Notes: generated by a model from the sequence alone, not told the origin. Positions 33,651 through 43,646 are shown, counted from the first letter of the stretch. The stretch is 64,000 bases of DNA from Phycisphaerae bacterium (GCA_013360585.1 JABWBH010000013.1:62001-126000), one strand, 5' to 3'. Made by a program: numbers and translations.

Positions 33651-35564
33651 ATGATGACCGGAATCACCGGATTATTCGACACTTCGGACTTTCCGCCGCG
33701 CTGGACCTGCGGAACCTGGACGCCCCTGCACGGGTGGGTCCACATCGTGGCCGACGCCGCGATCTGGGGGGCGTACACGATGATCCCCGCGGTGCTGGCG
33801 TACTTCATTCTGAAGCGCCGGGATGTCCCGTTTCCGCGCATCTTCTGGTTGTTCTGCCTGTTCATTCTCTCCTGCGGCACGAACCACCTGATGGAGTCGG
33901 CGATTTTCTGGTGGCCGGCATACCGTTTTGCGGCCTTGCTGAAGGTGCTGACGGCGATTGCGTCGTGGGGGACGGTCCTCGCGCTGATCCCGACCGTGCC
34001 GAAGGCGCTGAGCCTTCCCGGGCTGGCGAAGATCAACAGCGATCTGACCCGCGAGATAAAGGAACGACGACGGATTGAAGCGGCCCAGCGCGCCGGAGAG
34101 TCGCAGCTTCGGGCGATTTTTGATCACGCCAGCGACGCCATCATCACCGTCGGAGAGCGGGGCGACATCACCGCGTTCAACCGGGCCGCCGAGCGCCTTT
34201 TCGGATACGAAGCGTCCGCCATCCTCGGCAAGTCCATCTGGGGCCTTCTCGGTCCCGGAGACGGAAACGCCCCCGCGGAAGCGTGGTGGAAGCAGCTTCA
34301 AGGTGCCGGCGCGCCGGCGCAGGACGGTCGTCTGACGGCGACGGGCTGGCGCCGCGACGGGCATGCGGTTCCCGTCGAGCTGTCCGTCGGCGACTTCGAG
34401 ATCCTATCCGCGAAGCACTATGTCGCCATCCTCCGCGACGTGCGCGAGCGGAAGCGCGCGGAGGATCGCTTCCGCATCGCCGTCGAGGCGGCGCCCAGCG
34501 CCACGGTGATGACCGACGCCAAGGGGCGCATTCTCCTGATCAACGCTCAGACCGAGGCGATGTTCGGGTACCGGCGCGATGAACTGCTCGGGAACCTCGT
34601 CGAGACTCTCGTTCCCCGCCGCTTCCGCGATGCGCATCCGCAGTTCCGGGGCGCCTTCTTCGCCGATCCGCACGCGCGACCGATGGGCGCAGGACGCGAC
34701 CTTTACGGACTGCGCAAGGACGGCCACGAAATCCCCGTGGAAATCGGCCTCAATCCGATCAACACGGACGAAGGTCTCGTCGTGCTGGCGTCCATCGTGG
34801 ACATCACCGAGCGAAAACGTGCCGAGGCCTCGCTGCAAAGCGCCCACGATGAACTCCTCCGCCGTAACGAGGAGATGGAGCAGTTCACCTACACCGTGTC
34901 GCACGACCTGAAGTCGCCGCTGGTCAACCTTGAGGGTTTCGCCGCGTTCCTCGCCCGCGACGTCGAATCCGGGCGCACGGACCGCATCGTTGAGTTCACC
35001 GGGCACATCACCCACGCCGTCGGGAAAATGCGCGAGACGATCGACGCCCTCCTCGAGATCAGCCGCGCAGGACGGGTTTCCAGCGATGCGAAGCCCGTCC
35101 ACCTCCGCCGGCTCGTCGACGACTGGGTGGCCGCGCACACCGGGATGATTGCCCGGGCGGGCGCGAACGTCCATGTCGCGCCGGAGTCGCTGGTGATCCA
35201 ATTCGACCCGCAAAGACTTCATGAAGTCTTCGACAACCTGCTGACCAACGCCTTGAAATACGGATGCCCGTCGCCCGGCGGGCGCATCGAAGTCGGCTGG
35301 GAGCGCGGGGACGGCGAGATCCGCGTCTTCGTCCGCGACCACGGACCCGGCATCGCCCCGCGCTATCACAAGCGAATCTTTGAACTGTTCCAGCGCCTTC
35401 ATCGGCAACCAGAAGGGACGGGCGTGGGGTTAAGCCTCGTCAAGCGGGTCGTCGAGCATCATCGCGGGCGGGTCTGGGTCGAGTCGGACGAGGGCCGCGG
35501 GGCGTGTTTCTGGTTTTCTCTGCCCGCCGAGCTGGAGATCCCTGCAAAATCCGAGGTGGGATGA
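33651..35564 (+). CDS. Ethylene-receptor-like membrane sensor histidine kinase (EBD-PAS-PAS-HisKA-HATPase)
   Basis: A 637-residue sensor kinase. Residues 28-120 form three hydrophobic helices with Asp35 and Tyr42 (VADAAIWGAYTMIP), Ile45, Pro46, Ile72, Cys75 and His79 (FILSCGTNHL). Each sits exactly ten positions after the ETR1 residues needed for copper and ethylene binding (25, 32, 35, 36, 62, 65, 69). Two PAS domains follow (about 150-265 and 275-390). The kinase has the H-box SHDLKSPLVNL and ATPase boxes NLLTNALKYG, DHGPGIAP and GTGVGLSLV. GAGGAG precedes ATG 33651. The next gene's start overlaps its stop. The ligand is inferred, not shown. Confidence 0.88.
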   Translation: MMTGITGLFDTSDFPPRWTCGTWTPLHGWVHIVADAAIWGAYTMIPAVLAYFILKRRDVPFPRIFWLFCLFILSCGTNHLMESAIFWWPAYRFAALLKVLTAIASWGTVLALIPTVPKALSLPGLAKINSDLTREIKERRRIEAAQRAGESQLRAIFDHASDAIITVGERGDITAFNRAAERLFGYEASAILGKSIWGLLGPGDGNAPAEAWWKQLQGAGAPAQDGRLTATGWRRDGHAVPVELSVGDFEILSAKHYVAILRDVRERKRAEDRFRIAVEAAPSATVMTDAKGRILLINAQTEAMFGYRRDELLGNLVETLVPRRFRDAHPQFRGAFFADPHARPMGAGRDLYGLRKDGHEIPVEIGLNPINTDEGLVVLASIVDITERKRAEASLQSAHDELLRRNEEMEQFTYTVSHDLKSPLVNLEGFAAFLARDVESGRTDRIVEFTGHITHAVGKMRETIDALLEISRAGRVSSDAKPVHLRRLVDDWVAAHTGMIARAGANVHVAPESLVIQFDPQRLHEVFDNLLTNALKYGCPSPGGRIEVGWERGDGEIRVFVRDHGPGIAPRYHKRIFELFQRLHRQPEGTGVGLSLVKRVVEHHRGRVWVESDEGRGACFWFSLPAELEIPAKSEVG

Positions 35565-36037
35565 CGGCGGTTACTAACGTTTCGAAGCGGGAACTGGCGA
35601 GTTTCGGATCCTTGTCGAGGGCAACCGTTGTGAAACCCGATCTGCATCGAATCTTACTGGTCGAGGATGATGAGGGTCATGCCTTGCTGCTGCGACTGAC
35701 GCTCGCCGAGGTCGCGCCGCGGGCCTCCCTCGAGTTGATCCTCGACGGCGAGCGGGCGCTGACTCGCCTCAAGGAATCCGCATCAGGCCATCGTCCAGAC
35801 CTGATGATTCTGGACTTGAAGCTCCCTCGGCTTGACGGACATGAACTCCTCGCCGAGGTCAAATCCGACCCGAAACTCCAGAGTCTCCCGGTCCTTGTCG
35901 TCACTACGTCCACAAAACAGACCGACGCCGAACTTGCCAGTGTTTACTCTCGCGTCGCGTTCCTGAACAAACCCGTCCCCCCCGTGGAATTGCGGCGAGC
36001 GATTGAAGGACTCGGGTTCGCCTTGCAAGCAGGTTGA
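35561..36037 (+). CDS. Single-domain response regulator, Rcp1-like
   Basis: A 158-residue protein made of one receiver domain after a 25-residue leader. Acidic pocket residues are in ILLVEDDEGHALLL, the phospho-acceptor Asp is in LMILDLKLPRLDG, Thr is in VVTTST and the Lys is in VAFLNKPVPP. Such stand-alone receivers typically partner bacteriophytochrome-type kinases with the same SHDLKSPL H-box. The ATGA overlap with the kinase stop implies coupled translation, so this is its most likely phosphorylation partner. There is no output domain. Confidence 0.9.
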   Translation: MTAVTNVSKRELASFGSLSRATVVKPDLHRILLVEDDEGHALLLRLTLAEVAPRASLELILDGERALTRLKESASGHRPDLMILDLKLPRLDGHELLAEVKSDPKLQSLPVLVVTTSTKQTDAELASVYSRVAFLNKPVPPVELRRAIEGLGFALQAG

Positions 36038-36461
36038 CGGTTATGAGGACGAGGCGGAGATAGACGGGGGTCCGTTGATGGACGGTATCCCCAGAACGAC
36101 AAGCACATTTCAATCTGGGTTGACTCTCTTTCCCCGCCACCAGGCTCAGAAGATTACGTGTCTTTCATGGGTGCTCGTGCGGGTTGATCGGTCCAGAACC
36201 CACATGCGGGATAGCAATGTCAGTACGACTTTGAGCGCCTCGGGGTTTGTACTCAATTCGGCTGCGTCATTCCCTCCCTGCAACACGATAATATGATAGG
36301 TGAAGCAGCGATCCTCGTGGCCCGCGCGTTGGATGCGGCATCGCCGCACCGCCACGGCGATGCTGCGGCTCCAGTGCTCATGAATTGACGATGCGACGCC
36401 CAAGATGCGAGGCGTCCCATCGCAGACGCGAACGACGACAGGTCGAACCTGGAGGAAAAAC
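36038..36461. other. Intergenic region of lower GC before the CsrA-receiver gene
   Basis: These 424 bp hold no gene with confident support. GC content is lower than in neighbours, and a minus-strand frame of about 105 codons (36146-36463) is open but lacks family motifs. GGAGGAAAAAC at the right edge is the ribosome binding site of the next gene. Confidence 0.4.
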
Positions 36462-37058
36462 ATGCTGGTCATCGACCGACTGAGAAACACCGGAGTCTGC
36501 ATCGGAGAGCACATTCGCATTCGCGTGTTGCGCACCGGCGCGAACCGTGTGCGTCTCGGCATCGAGGCGCCGCGAAGCATCCCGGTCTTCCGGGAGGAGC
36601 TGAAACCGAAGGCGCCTGACCTGGGCGCCACGACGGAAAGAGAACAACCCTTCCGCGTCCTGGTGGTCGAAGACGATCCCAGCCACGCCGCGCTGATCGG
36701 GCTGGTCATTCAGGAGCGTCTCTCGACGTGTCTGACGGTCGCGACTTCGGGTTCGGAAGCACTGCGTCTGCTCTCGCCTGAACGCGAGGCGTCTGCGGCG
36801 CGTCCCAACCTGGTGCTGCTTGATCTGAACCTGCCGGACATGCCCGGTCTGACCGTTCTGGAGGCCATCAAGACCACGCAGGCGCTGCGAGCGCTTCCGG
36901 TGGTGGTGTTCAGCGGGCTGGAGCGCGCGGAGACCGCCCGGCAGTCGCTCGACCTGGGCGCCAACGCCTACGTTCCGAAGTCGACCTCCTTCGACGAGTT
37001 CTCACAGCGGGTCGTGCGCATCGTCGATTTCTGGAGCCAGGTGGGGCGGGTCGCGTAG
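36462..37058 (+). CDS. CsrA RNA-binding domain fused to a receiver domain
   Basis: A 198-residue fusion. Residues 1-50 align without gaps to E. coli CsrA: MLVIDRLRNTGVCIGEHI, NRVRLGIEAPRSIPVFREEL. They keep Arg6, Gly15, Val30-Arg31, Ala36-Pro37, Val42 and Arg44; Arg44 is central to GGA-motif RNA binding, while Arg7 is replaced by Leu. After a linker, residues 65-190 form a receiver with RVLVVEDDPSHAAL, phospho-acceptor Asp121 (VLLDLNLPDMPG), Ser151 and Lys173 (YVPKS). It is predicted to be a phosphorylation-tuned translational regulator. It lies in the locus of the ethylene-receptor-like kinase. GGAGG precedes the ATG. Confidence 0.9.
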   Translation: MLVIDRLRNTGVCIGEHIRIRVLRTGANRVRLGIEAPRSIPVFREELKPKAPDLGATTEREQPFRVLVVEDDPSHAALIGLVIQERLSTCLTVATSGSEALRLLSPEREASAARPNLVLLDLNLPDMPGLTVLEAIKTTQALRALPVVVFSGLERAETARQSLDLGANAYVPKSTSFDEFSQRVVRIVDFWSQVGRVA

Positions 37059-37110
37059 GCGGAAGGTCTTGAGGCGGCGAGCATTTGCCGCCGGTTCGAC
37101 CTCCACGCAA

Positions 37111-37182
37111 AGCCGACGGTGGGATTCGAACCCACAACCCCGGCTTTACGAAAGCCGTGCTCTACCGTTGAGCTACGTCGGC
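37111..37182 (-). tRNA. tRNA-Thr, anticodon CGU
   Basis: On the minus strand the sequence folds into a full cloverleaf: acceptor GCCGACG/CGTCGGC, D-stem GCTC/GAGC, anticodon stem CGGCT/AGCCG with loop TTCGTAA, and T-stem GTGGG/CCCAC with loop TTCGAAT. The anticodon is CGU, reading ACG (Thr). The discriminator base is U, and CCA is not encoded. Confidence 0.95.
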
Positions 37183-37200
37183 GACCGCCGGAAGCCCGTA

Positions 37201-37608
37201 TTATGCAGGCGGCGGCGCGTCGTCGTCAACCAGCAGCCTGCTTACCGCCGAGAGGAGCTTTTCCATCCGAAACGGCTTGTTGATGTACGCGGCGGCCCCC
37301 AGACCCATCGCCCAGTCCTGATGCCGCCTTCCGACGTTGGCCGTAATCATGATGATGTGCGGTTTGTCCTCCTTGCGCTTCCCCGGTTTCAACTTCTCGA
37401 GGACGAGAAAACCGCTGCGCTTCGGCAGCATCGCATCCAGAATGATGAGATCGGGCGCTCCGCTTTGCGCCAAGGTCACGGCCTGCTCGCCGTCCGTCGC
37501 CACGGCAAGGGTCGCCCCGGATTCGCGCAACGCCGCCTCGATCGCGGATACGATGTCCGGATCGTCATCAACAATGAGAATTCTACGTCCGTGCAGCGAG
37601 GGTAGCAT
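37201..37608 (-). CDS. Single-domain response regulator
   Basis: A 135-residue receiver protein. Acidic pocket ILIVDDDPDIV, phospho-acceptor Asp in LIILDAMLPKRSG, Thr in IIMITANVG and Lys in AAYINKPFRME are all present. The end is Asp- and Pro-rich (VDDDAPPPA). The start at 37608 follows GGAGG at eight bases. It lies beyond the tRNA on the opposite strand from the kinase locus, so its kinase partner is unknown. There is no output domain, so it may relay phosphate or bind a target directly. Confidence 0.88.
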   Translation of the reverse strand: MLPSLHGRRILIVDDDPDIVSAIEAALRESGATLAVATDGEQAVTLAQSGAPDLIILDAMLPKRSGFLVLEKLKPGKRKEDKPHIIMITANVGRRHQDWAMGLGAAAYINKPFRMEKLLSAVSRLLVDDDAPPPA

Positions 37609-37712
37609 CCGTCCATCCTCCGGATTCAGCACCGCCGCGGGGCGTCGCGGCATCCTACTGTCCGGGGAGACTGACGGCAACGCGGCGCCGTGCCGGCGGG
37701 TGCCTCCGCTGG

Positions 37713-39668
37713 TTAATCCTCGTCCTTCGTCGCAAGCTTGGCGAGGATGCCGAAGTCCTCAAGCGTCGTCGTGTCGCCTTTGACTTCGCCCTTCGTGGCG
37801 ATCTCGACCAGCAGGCGGCGCATGATCTTGCCGCTGCGGGTCTTCGGAAGGGCGTCCGTGAAGCGAATCTGCTCCGGTTTCGCCAGCGCCCCCAGCGTGT
37901 GCCCGACATGCTCGACGAGTTCCTTCTTCAAGGCGTCGGTCGGCGTCGATCCGAGTCGCAACGTCACGAACGCCGCGATCGCCTGACCCTTGATGTCGTG
38001 CGGAATGCCGACCACCGCGGCCTCGGCGACTTTCGGGTGGCTGACCAGCGCCGACTCGACTTCGGCCGTTCCGAGGCGGTGTCCGGCGACTTTGATCACG
38101 TCGTCGATGCGGCCCATGATCCAGAAGTAGCCGTCCTCGTCGCGGCGGGCGCTGTCGCCGGCGAAGTAAACACCGGGCACTTCACTCCAGTACTGCCGCA
38201 CGTAGCGGTCGCGGTCGCCGTAAATGCCGCGCAGCATCGCCGGCCAGGGCTTGCGGATGACGAGGAACCCCCCGACGTTGGCAGGCTGGGATTTGCCGCT
38301 CTTGTCCACGATGTCCGGATCAATGCCGAAGAAGGGCAGCGTCGCGGATCCCGGTTTCGTCGGCGTGACGCCGGGCAGCGGCGTGATGAGAATGCCGCCG
38401 GTCTCCGTCTGCCACCAGGTGTCCACGATCGGGCAGCGCTCCTTGCCGATCACCCGGTGATACCACATCCACGCCTCGGGGTTGATCGGTTCGCCGACCG
38501 TCCCCAGCAGCTTCAGCGACGACAGGTCATGCTTGTTCGGGTGCTCCTCGCCCTGACGCATGAACGCCCGCAGCGCGGTCGGCGCCGTGTAAAACTTCGT
38601 GACCTTGTGACGCTCGATGATGTCCCAGAACCGGTCCCACGCCGGGTGGTTCGGCGCGCCTTCGTACATCAGCGTCGTCACGCCGTTGGCAAGGATGCCG
38701 TAAACGACGTAGCTGTGCCCGGTGACCCAGCCGATGTCCGCGGTGCACCAGTACACGTCGTCCGGTTTGAGGTCGAACACGTACTTGGCCGACAGACGCG
38801 TGTACACCTGGTAACCCCCCGTCGTGTGATGAATGCCCTTCGGCTTGCCGGTGCTGCCCGAGGTGTAAAGCAGGTAAAGCATGTGCTCGCTGTCGAGCGG
38901 TTCAGCCGGGCAGTCATCCGGGACGTCCTTGACCAGCTCGTCCCACGCGACGTCGCGCCCGGGCTGCATCGAGACGGTTTGACCGGTGCGGCGGAAAACG
39001 ACGACCTTCTTCACGAGGTCGGTCTTCGCGCACGCCTCGTCCACGTTCGCCTTCAGCGGGACGACGGCGCCGCGACGGTATCCGCCGTCGGCGGTGACGA
39101 TGAAGTGTGACTGCGCGTCGATGACGCGATCGACGATGGCCTGGGAGCTGAACCCCCCGAAGATGACCGAGTGCGGCGCACCGATCCGCGAGCACGCCAG
39201 CATCGCCACCGCCAGCTCCGGAATCATCGGCATGTACAACGTCACACGGTCGCCGCTGCGGACGCCGAGCTTGCGCAGGCCGTTGGCGAACCGACAGACC
39301 TCGCGGCGCAGCTCGCGGAACGAAATCCGGCGCACCTCACCAGGCTCGCCCTCCCAGAGGATGGCCGTGTGATCGCCGCGCCCGCGCTCAATTTGAAGGT
39401 CGAGGCAGTTGTACGAGACGTTCGTCTTTCCCCCGACGAACCACTTCGCGTCCGGTAGGTTCCAGTCTACGACGCGCTCCCACTTCCGGAACCAGTGCAG
39501 GTCCGCCGCGGCCTCGGCCCAGAACCCTTCCGGATCGGCGAGACTGCGGGCGTGCTGCCTTCGGTACTCCTCAAGTCCGCGGAGGTGGGCCTGCCTGACG
39601 AACGTCTCCGGGGGAGGGAACACGCGCGATTCCTTGAGCACGCTTTGAATGCCTGCCGTCTCGGTCAT
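37713..39668 (-). CDS. acs: Acetyl-CoA synthetase
   Basis: A 651-residue AMP-forming acetyl-CoA ligase, the standard length (about 650). The adenylation P-loop is [20 protein letters not shown], and [15 protein letters not shown] and [11 protein letters not shown] are Acs-specific. C-terminal [12 protein letters not shown] holds the lysine commonly acetylated for control. The enzyme activates acetate to acetyl-CoA in the cytoplasm. AGGAG lies before the ATG at 39668. It appears to be a single-gene unit next to the receiver gene. Confidence 0.96.
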   Translation of the reverse strand: MTETAGIQSVLKESRVFPPPETFVRQAHLRGLEEYRRQHARSLADPEGFWAEAAADLHWFRKWERVVDWNLPDAKWFVGGKTNVSYNCLDLQIERGRGDHTAILWEGEPGEVRRISFRELRREVCRFANGLRKLGVRSGDRVTLYMPMIPELAVAMLACSRIGAPHSVIFGGFSSQAIVDRVIDAQSHFIVTADGGYRRGAVVPLKANVDEACAKTDLVKKVVVFRRTGQTVSMQPGRDVAWDELVKDVPDDCPAEPLDSEHMLYLLYTSGSTGKPKGIHHTTGGYQVYTRLSAKYVFDLKPDDVYWCTADIGWVTGHSYVVYGILANGVTTLMYEGAPNHPAWDRFWDIIERHKVTKFYTAPTALRAFMRQGEEHPNKHDLSSLKLLGTVGEPINPEAWMWYHRVIGKERCPIVDTWWQTETGGILITPLPGVTPTKPGSATLPFFGIDPDIVDKSGKSQPANVGGFLVIRKPWPAMLRGIYGDRDRYVRQYWSEVPGVYFAGDSARRDEDGYFWIMGRIDDVIKVAGHRLGTAEVESALVSHPKVAEAAVVGIPHDIKGQAIAAFVTLRLGSTPTDALKKELVEHVGHTLGALAKPEQIRFTDALPKTRSGKIMRRLLVEIATKGEVKGDTTTLEDFGILAKLATKDED

Positions 39669-39863
39669 GTGAAAACTCCTCCTGATTTGCGGGCGCCGAG
39701 CGGCGCCACAATCGGAATCAGGACGCTGTCGGGCCTTCCGCGCAGCGCCGGTGAACTGCAATCAAGCACGTTTCGTGCCGGATCACCACGGAGGTGGTAA
39801 GGGATGGACGTTGCGGATTCAAGCGCCGCAGGCCTGCAAGCGTCCGCACCGGAGACGGCGGCG

Positions 39864-40838
39864 TCAACCCCCTCGCGCGGCGCCGGCAGCGGCAATCCGC
39901 TGCTCGTTGGCCCGCCACCACGCGACCGTCCGCTCCAGCCCGCGCTCCAGCGGCGTCCTCGCCCGCCAGTCCAGCCGCGCCTTCGCCCGGCTGACGTCGA
40001 GTTGCCGGCGCGGCTGCCCGTCGGGCATCGTGCCGTCCCAGCGGATTGACCCGGAGTATCCGAGGATGCGGGCGATCATTGCGGCGAGCTCAGCGACGGT
40101 CACTTCGCGCCCGGTGCCGAGGTTGATCGGCTCCCCGTCATCGTAAACCTCGCACGCGCGCACGATGCCCTCGGCGGCGTCATCGACATAAAGGAACTCG
40201 CGGCTGGCTGTGCCCGTGCCCCAGCAGACCACCTCCGACGCGCCTCGTGCGGAAGCTTCGCTGAACCGCCGAATCAGCGCCGGGATGACGTGAGACGTGC
40301 GGGGGTCGAAGTTGTCGCCCGGTCCGTAAAGATTCACCGGCAGGAGGTAGACGCCTTTGAAGCCGTACTCCGCGCGGTAGGCCTGAAGCATCGTGAGCAA
40401 AGCGCGCTTCGCCACGCCGTAGGGGGCGTTCGTCTCCTCGGGAAACCCGCTCCAGAGATCCTCCTCGCGGAAGGGAGGCGGACAGTGCTTCGGATAGGCG
40501 CACACCGTGCCGATCTGGACGAACTTGCCGACGCCGTGACGGCGCGCGGATTCGATGAGGTTCACGCCCATCATCATGTTGGCGTAGAAGAACCGGCCGG
40601 GGCGCTCCCGGTTCGCGCCGATCCCGCCGACCTCCGCGGCGAGGTGAACGACCAGGTCCGGACGGGTGTCGCGGATCAGGCGCTCCGCGTCGCCGGTGTG
40701 TGTCAGATCGTATTCCTTGCGCCGCGGGATGATCAGCGCCCGGGGTTGCAGCGCTTCAAGCCGGCGGCACACGGCGCGCCCGAGGAACCCGGCGCCGCCG
40801 GTGACGCAGACTCGCAGGTTGGCCCAGCGCGGGTTCAC
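39864..40838 (-). CDS. fcl: GDP-L-fucose synthase
   Basis: A 324-residue epimerase-reductase of the extended SDR type that completes GDP-L-fucose from GDP-4-keto-6-deoxymannose. The cofactor site is VTGGAGFLGRAV, catalytic Cys/Tyr/Lys regions are GTVCAYPKHCPPPF and APYGVAKRALL, and NLYGPGDNFDP is typical of Fcl. Start is GTG at 40838 because no in-frame ATG lies near the N-terminus. It is 13 bp downstream of gmd, the enzyme producing its substrate. Confidence 0.93.
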   Translation of the reverse strand: MNPRWANLRVCVTGGAGFLGRAVCRRLEALQPRALIIPRRKEYDLTHTGDAERLIRDTRPDLVVHLAAEVGGIGANRERPGRFFYANMMMGVNLIESARRHGVGKFVQIGTVCAYPKHCPPPFREEDLWSGFPEETNAPYGVAKRALLTMLQAYRAEYGFKGVYLLPVNLYGPGDNFDPRTSHVIPALIRRFSEASARGASEVVCWGTGTASREFLYVDDAAEGIVRACEVYDDGEPINLGTGREVTVAELAAMIARILGYSGSIRWDGTMPDGQPRRQLDVSRAKARLDWRARTPLERGLERTVAWWRANEQRIAAAGAARGG

Positions 40839-40851
40839 GTGTTCATGCCGT

Positions 40852-41961
40852 CTAGGTGACCGCCGTCAAAGCTTCAGTCGACGACCGGCGCGGAAGCGCG
40901 ATCTGCTCCACCGGCGCCGTGCGGATGTTGCCCTCGCGGTAGCCGGCGTCGAAGAGCGTACGCTCCTGACGAGCGAGGTTGAGGTCCGCGTCCATCATCA
41001 TCCGCACAAGCTGCTTGAACGTGACCGTGGGCGCCCAGCCGAGTTGTGACCGCGCCCTGGAGGCGTCGCCCAGCAGCAGGTCCACCTCCGTCGGCCGGAA
41101 GTACTGGGGGTCAATCCGGACGTGCTTCGACCAGTCCAGGCCGACGATCCCGAACGCCTCGTCGAGCAGCTCGCGGACGCTGTGCGTCCGTCCGGTGGCG
41201 ATGACGTAGTCATCGGGGCGCCGCTGCTGGAGCATACGCCACATCGCCTCGACGAAGTCCCCGGCGTACCCCCAGTCCCGGCGCGCGTCGAGGTTGCCGA
41301 GGTAAAGCGCGTCCTGAAGCCCGAACCTGATGCGCGCCGCGGCTCGTGTGACCTTGCGGGTCACGAACGTTTCTCCGCGGCGCGGCGACTCGTGATTGAA
41401 AAGAATCCCGTTGCAGGCGAAAAGATCGTAAGCCTCCCGGTAGTTGACCGTCTGCCAGAACGCATGAACCTTCGCGCACGCATAAGGGCTTCGCGGATAG
41501 AACGGCGTGCGCTCGGTCTGCGGCGTCTCGATCACTTTTCCGTACATCTCGCTGCTGGAGGCCTGGTAGAACCGGACGTTGATTCCGGTCTCGTCGCGGT
41601 AGTCGCGGGCGGCCTCGAGGAGGTTGAGCGTGCCGATCGCGACGACCTCAGCGGTGTGGATCGGCTCATCAAAGCTGGTGCGGACATGCGACTGCGCGGC
41701 GAGGTTGTAAATCTCGGTCGGACGGACTTCGTTGAGCAGGCGGCGCAGGCAGATCGCGTCGAGCAGATCCCCGTAGTGGAGTCGCAGGCGGACGTCGCCG
41801 CTGTGCGGGTCGCGGTACAGGTGCTCAATCCGCTGAGTCGTGAAGACGCTGGCGCGGCGGACAACCCCGTGAACACGGTAGCCTTTCTCGAGGAGCAGCT
41901 CCGCGAGGTAGGATCCGTCCTGTCCGGTCACACCGGTGATCAATGCTGTTTTGTCGGGCAT
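40852..41961 (-). CDS. gmd: GDP-mannose 4,6-dehydratase
   Basis: A 369-residue extended SDR. It shows [19 protein letters not shown] (cofactor site), [22 protein letters not shown] (Tyr-Lys) and [18 protein letters not shown], all diagnostic for Gmd. The enzyme makes GDP-4-keto-6-deoxy-mannose, the first step to GDP-fucose and GDP-rhamnose. GGAG precedes ATG 41961 by seven bases. It is followed by fcl, and its upstream neighbour is a glycosyltransferase. Confidence 0.95.
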   Translation of the reverse strand: MPDKTALITGVTGQDGSYLAELLLEKGYRVHGVVRRASVFTTQRIEHLYRDPHSGDVRLRLHYGDLLDAICLRRLLNEVRPTEIYNLAAQSHVRTSFDEPIHTAEVVAIGTLNLLEAARDYRDETGINVRFYQASSSEMYGKVIETPQTERTPFYPRSPYACAKVHAFWQTVNYREAYDLFACNGILFNHESPRRGETFVTRKVTRAAARIRFGLQDALYLGNLDARRDWGYAGDFVEAMWRMLQQRRPDDYVIATGRTHSVRELLDEAFGIVGLDWSKHVRIDPQYFRPTEVDLLLGDASRARSQLGWAPTVTFKQLVRMMMDADLNLARQERTLFDAGYREGNIRTAPVEQIALPRRSSTEALTAVT

Positions 41962-42031
41962 CAGGTGACTCCGGGGCGGCTCATACACGTTCCGATCAAG
42001 GCGACCGGCGGCGCGCCGCTTCGACACCGGC

Positions 42032-43351
42032 TTACTCCGCCCAGGCGCCGACCGCGGCTTCATGCACCGTGATCGGCGTGCGCGCCGCAACGAACGTCTC
42101 GCGAGGGGGCGACGCCGTCCACGGCGCTTCGATCGAGCGGCGCATCGCTTCACGCGGCCGGGTCGAGGAGATCGGCGGTGCGGACCCGGTCTCGGGACCG
42201 TCGAACCAGTTGTAGACCGGCTTGCTCGTGCGGTTGACCAGGTCGCGATACCGCTCCTGCGCGTGAACGTACGACGTATTCGACACGACAAAGGCGTCCG
42301 GCGCGTACGTCAGGGCCTGCGCCGTCGTGATGATCGGCGTTCCGCGATAAGCGCGCCCGGTCCCGGTGAAGAAATCGTCCGCCACGGCGAGCACATCCAC
42401 CCCTGACTCCCGCGCTCCGGCGTGAAAGGCGTGGAGATTCTTCCCCAGATCCGCGAGAATCACTCGGCGCACACCCTGCTCGCGCAGCCGCTCGAACCGC
42501 GTCCGCACGAACGTCAGCGCGAAGATATCCTCGACCGCCGTCGCGGACAGGCGCTGCGGGAGATGCTCCCTCCGCTCGATCATCGAACGCCAGCGCCCGG
42601 CGAGTGCTCCGCGCCAGAACGCGCCGAGATGCCCGTGACGCTCCGCGATCCAGCGGTACCGCTGCATCCAGTCCCGCCGGTAGATCGCGCGAAGCGGCGG
42701 AGGTAAATACCGCCCGATCACCCGAAGATTGTTGCACACGTCGTAATACGTGGTCCGCGCGGCATCTCGCGACACGGAGGTTTTGAGGTGGTCGGCGACA
42801 AGGTCTTCGAACGTGGCGACGCGCCAGCCGGCGTTGAGCAGACGGAAGGACAAGTCATACTCCTCGGCCTGCATGAAAAACGTCCGGTCCAGTCCGCCCA
42901 CCTGGCGGTAGGCCCACGCCCGGAAGCCGACGCACGTCCCGGCGAATACGCCCGGCAACGCGCTGCATTCGCGACGACCGTCCGGAAGCTGCACCACGAA
43001 CGCCGCCGCGCCGAGCTTCTCCTCCGCGGCGAAATGCGCCAGCATCGCCTCGATCGACCCCTCGCGAGGACGGGCGTCGTCGTCGAGAAACAGCAGGAAC
43101 TCGCCGTGCGTGTGATCCGCGCCGATCGCCTTCGCGCAACTCCCGAAGTTGCGCTCCGCGAGGATCAGGCGCACACCGGCGAGGCGCGCCAGCGCCTCCC
43201 TTGTTCCGTCCGTCGAGCCGTTGTCCACCACGAAAATCTCGTCCTGACTGAAGTCGATGCCCGCGGCGGGCAGCGTTTGCAGCGTCTCCAGGACGGCTTC
43301 CTTCCGGTTGTACGTGGCGATGACGACGCTGATTCGCGGCCGATGCAACAT
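42032..43351 (-). CDS. Family 2 glycosyltransferase with C-terminal Rossmann-like domain
   Basis: A 439-residue protein. Residues 1-250 are a GT-A glycosyltransferase: [29 protein letters not shown], and [14 protein letters not shown] holding the DXD-type metal site. After a basic linker, residues about 310-400 read [40 protein letters not shown] and [13 protein letters not shown]. This is the pattern of a small Rossmann domain often found with surface sugar enzymes. It heads a minus-strand unit with gmd and fcl, so fucose or deoxysugar transfer is a reasonable guess. Confidence 0.85.
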   Translation of the reverse strand: MLHRPRISVVIATYNRKEAVLETLQTLPAAGIDFSQDEIFVVDNGSTDGTREALARLAGVRLILAERNFGSCAKAIGADHTHGEFLLFLDDDARPREGSIEAMLAHFAAEEKLGAAAFVVQLPDGRRECSALPGVFAGTCVGFRAWAYRQVGGLDRTFFMQAEEYDLSFRLLNAGWRVATFEDLVADHLKTSVSRDAARTTYYDVCNNLRVIGRYLPPPLRAIYRRDWMQRYRWIAERHGHLGAFWRGALAGRWRSMIERREHLPQRLSATAVEDIFALTFVRTRFERLREQGVRRVILADLGKNLHAFHAGARESGVDVLAVADDFFTGTGRAYRGTPIITTAQALTYAPDAFVVSNTSYVHAQERYRDLVNRTSKPVYNWFDGPETGSAPPISSTRPREAMRRSIEAPWTASPPRETFVAARTPITVHEAAVGAWAE

Positions 43352-43646
43352 GCCGTGCTTCTCCCTTCTGCGGTCTACCCTGGATGAGGACGCGCCGGAC
43401 GACGCTGCGCCCGGGATGCGGGGGACAAGGGCGGACCGTAGCCGTCGAATTCCCTTCCGACCCCAGCCGGCACTCGACCCTTCGCAGGTGCTCACCCCTT
43501 AAGCCCTGACGGCCGGCGCTACGATCCGGTCGCGTTCCTTCGCGCCCCGTGCCGTCTTTATCGGAAGGCCCGGCGAATTGCTGGAGGACAGCCCGGCCGG
43601 TCAATCCGCAGACCCTGCGCGACCGATAAAGCCGGGTCGGACGATC

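Noticed and set aside
36146-36463. Minus-strand frame of about 105 codons before the CsrA-receiver gene
   Set aside because: Third-position GC is only about 63 percent over the part sampled, lower than expected for real genes here, no family motif is visible, and its start overlaps the ribosome binding site of the opposite gene.
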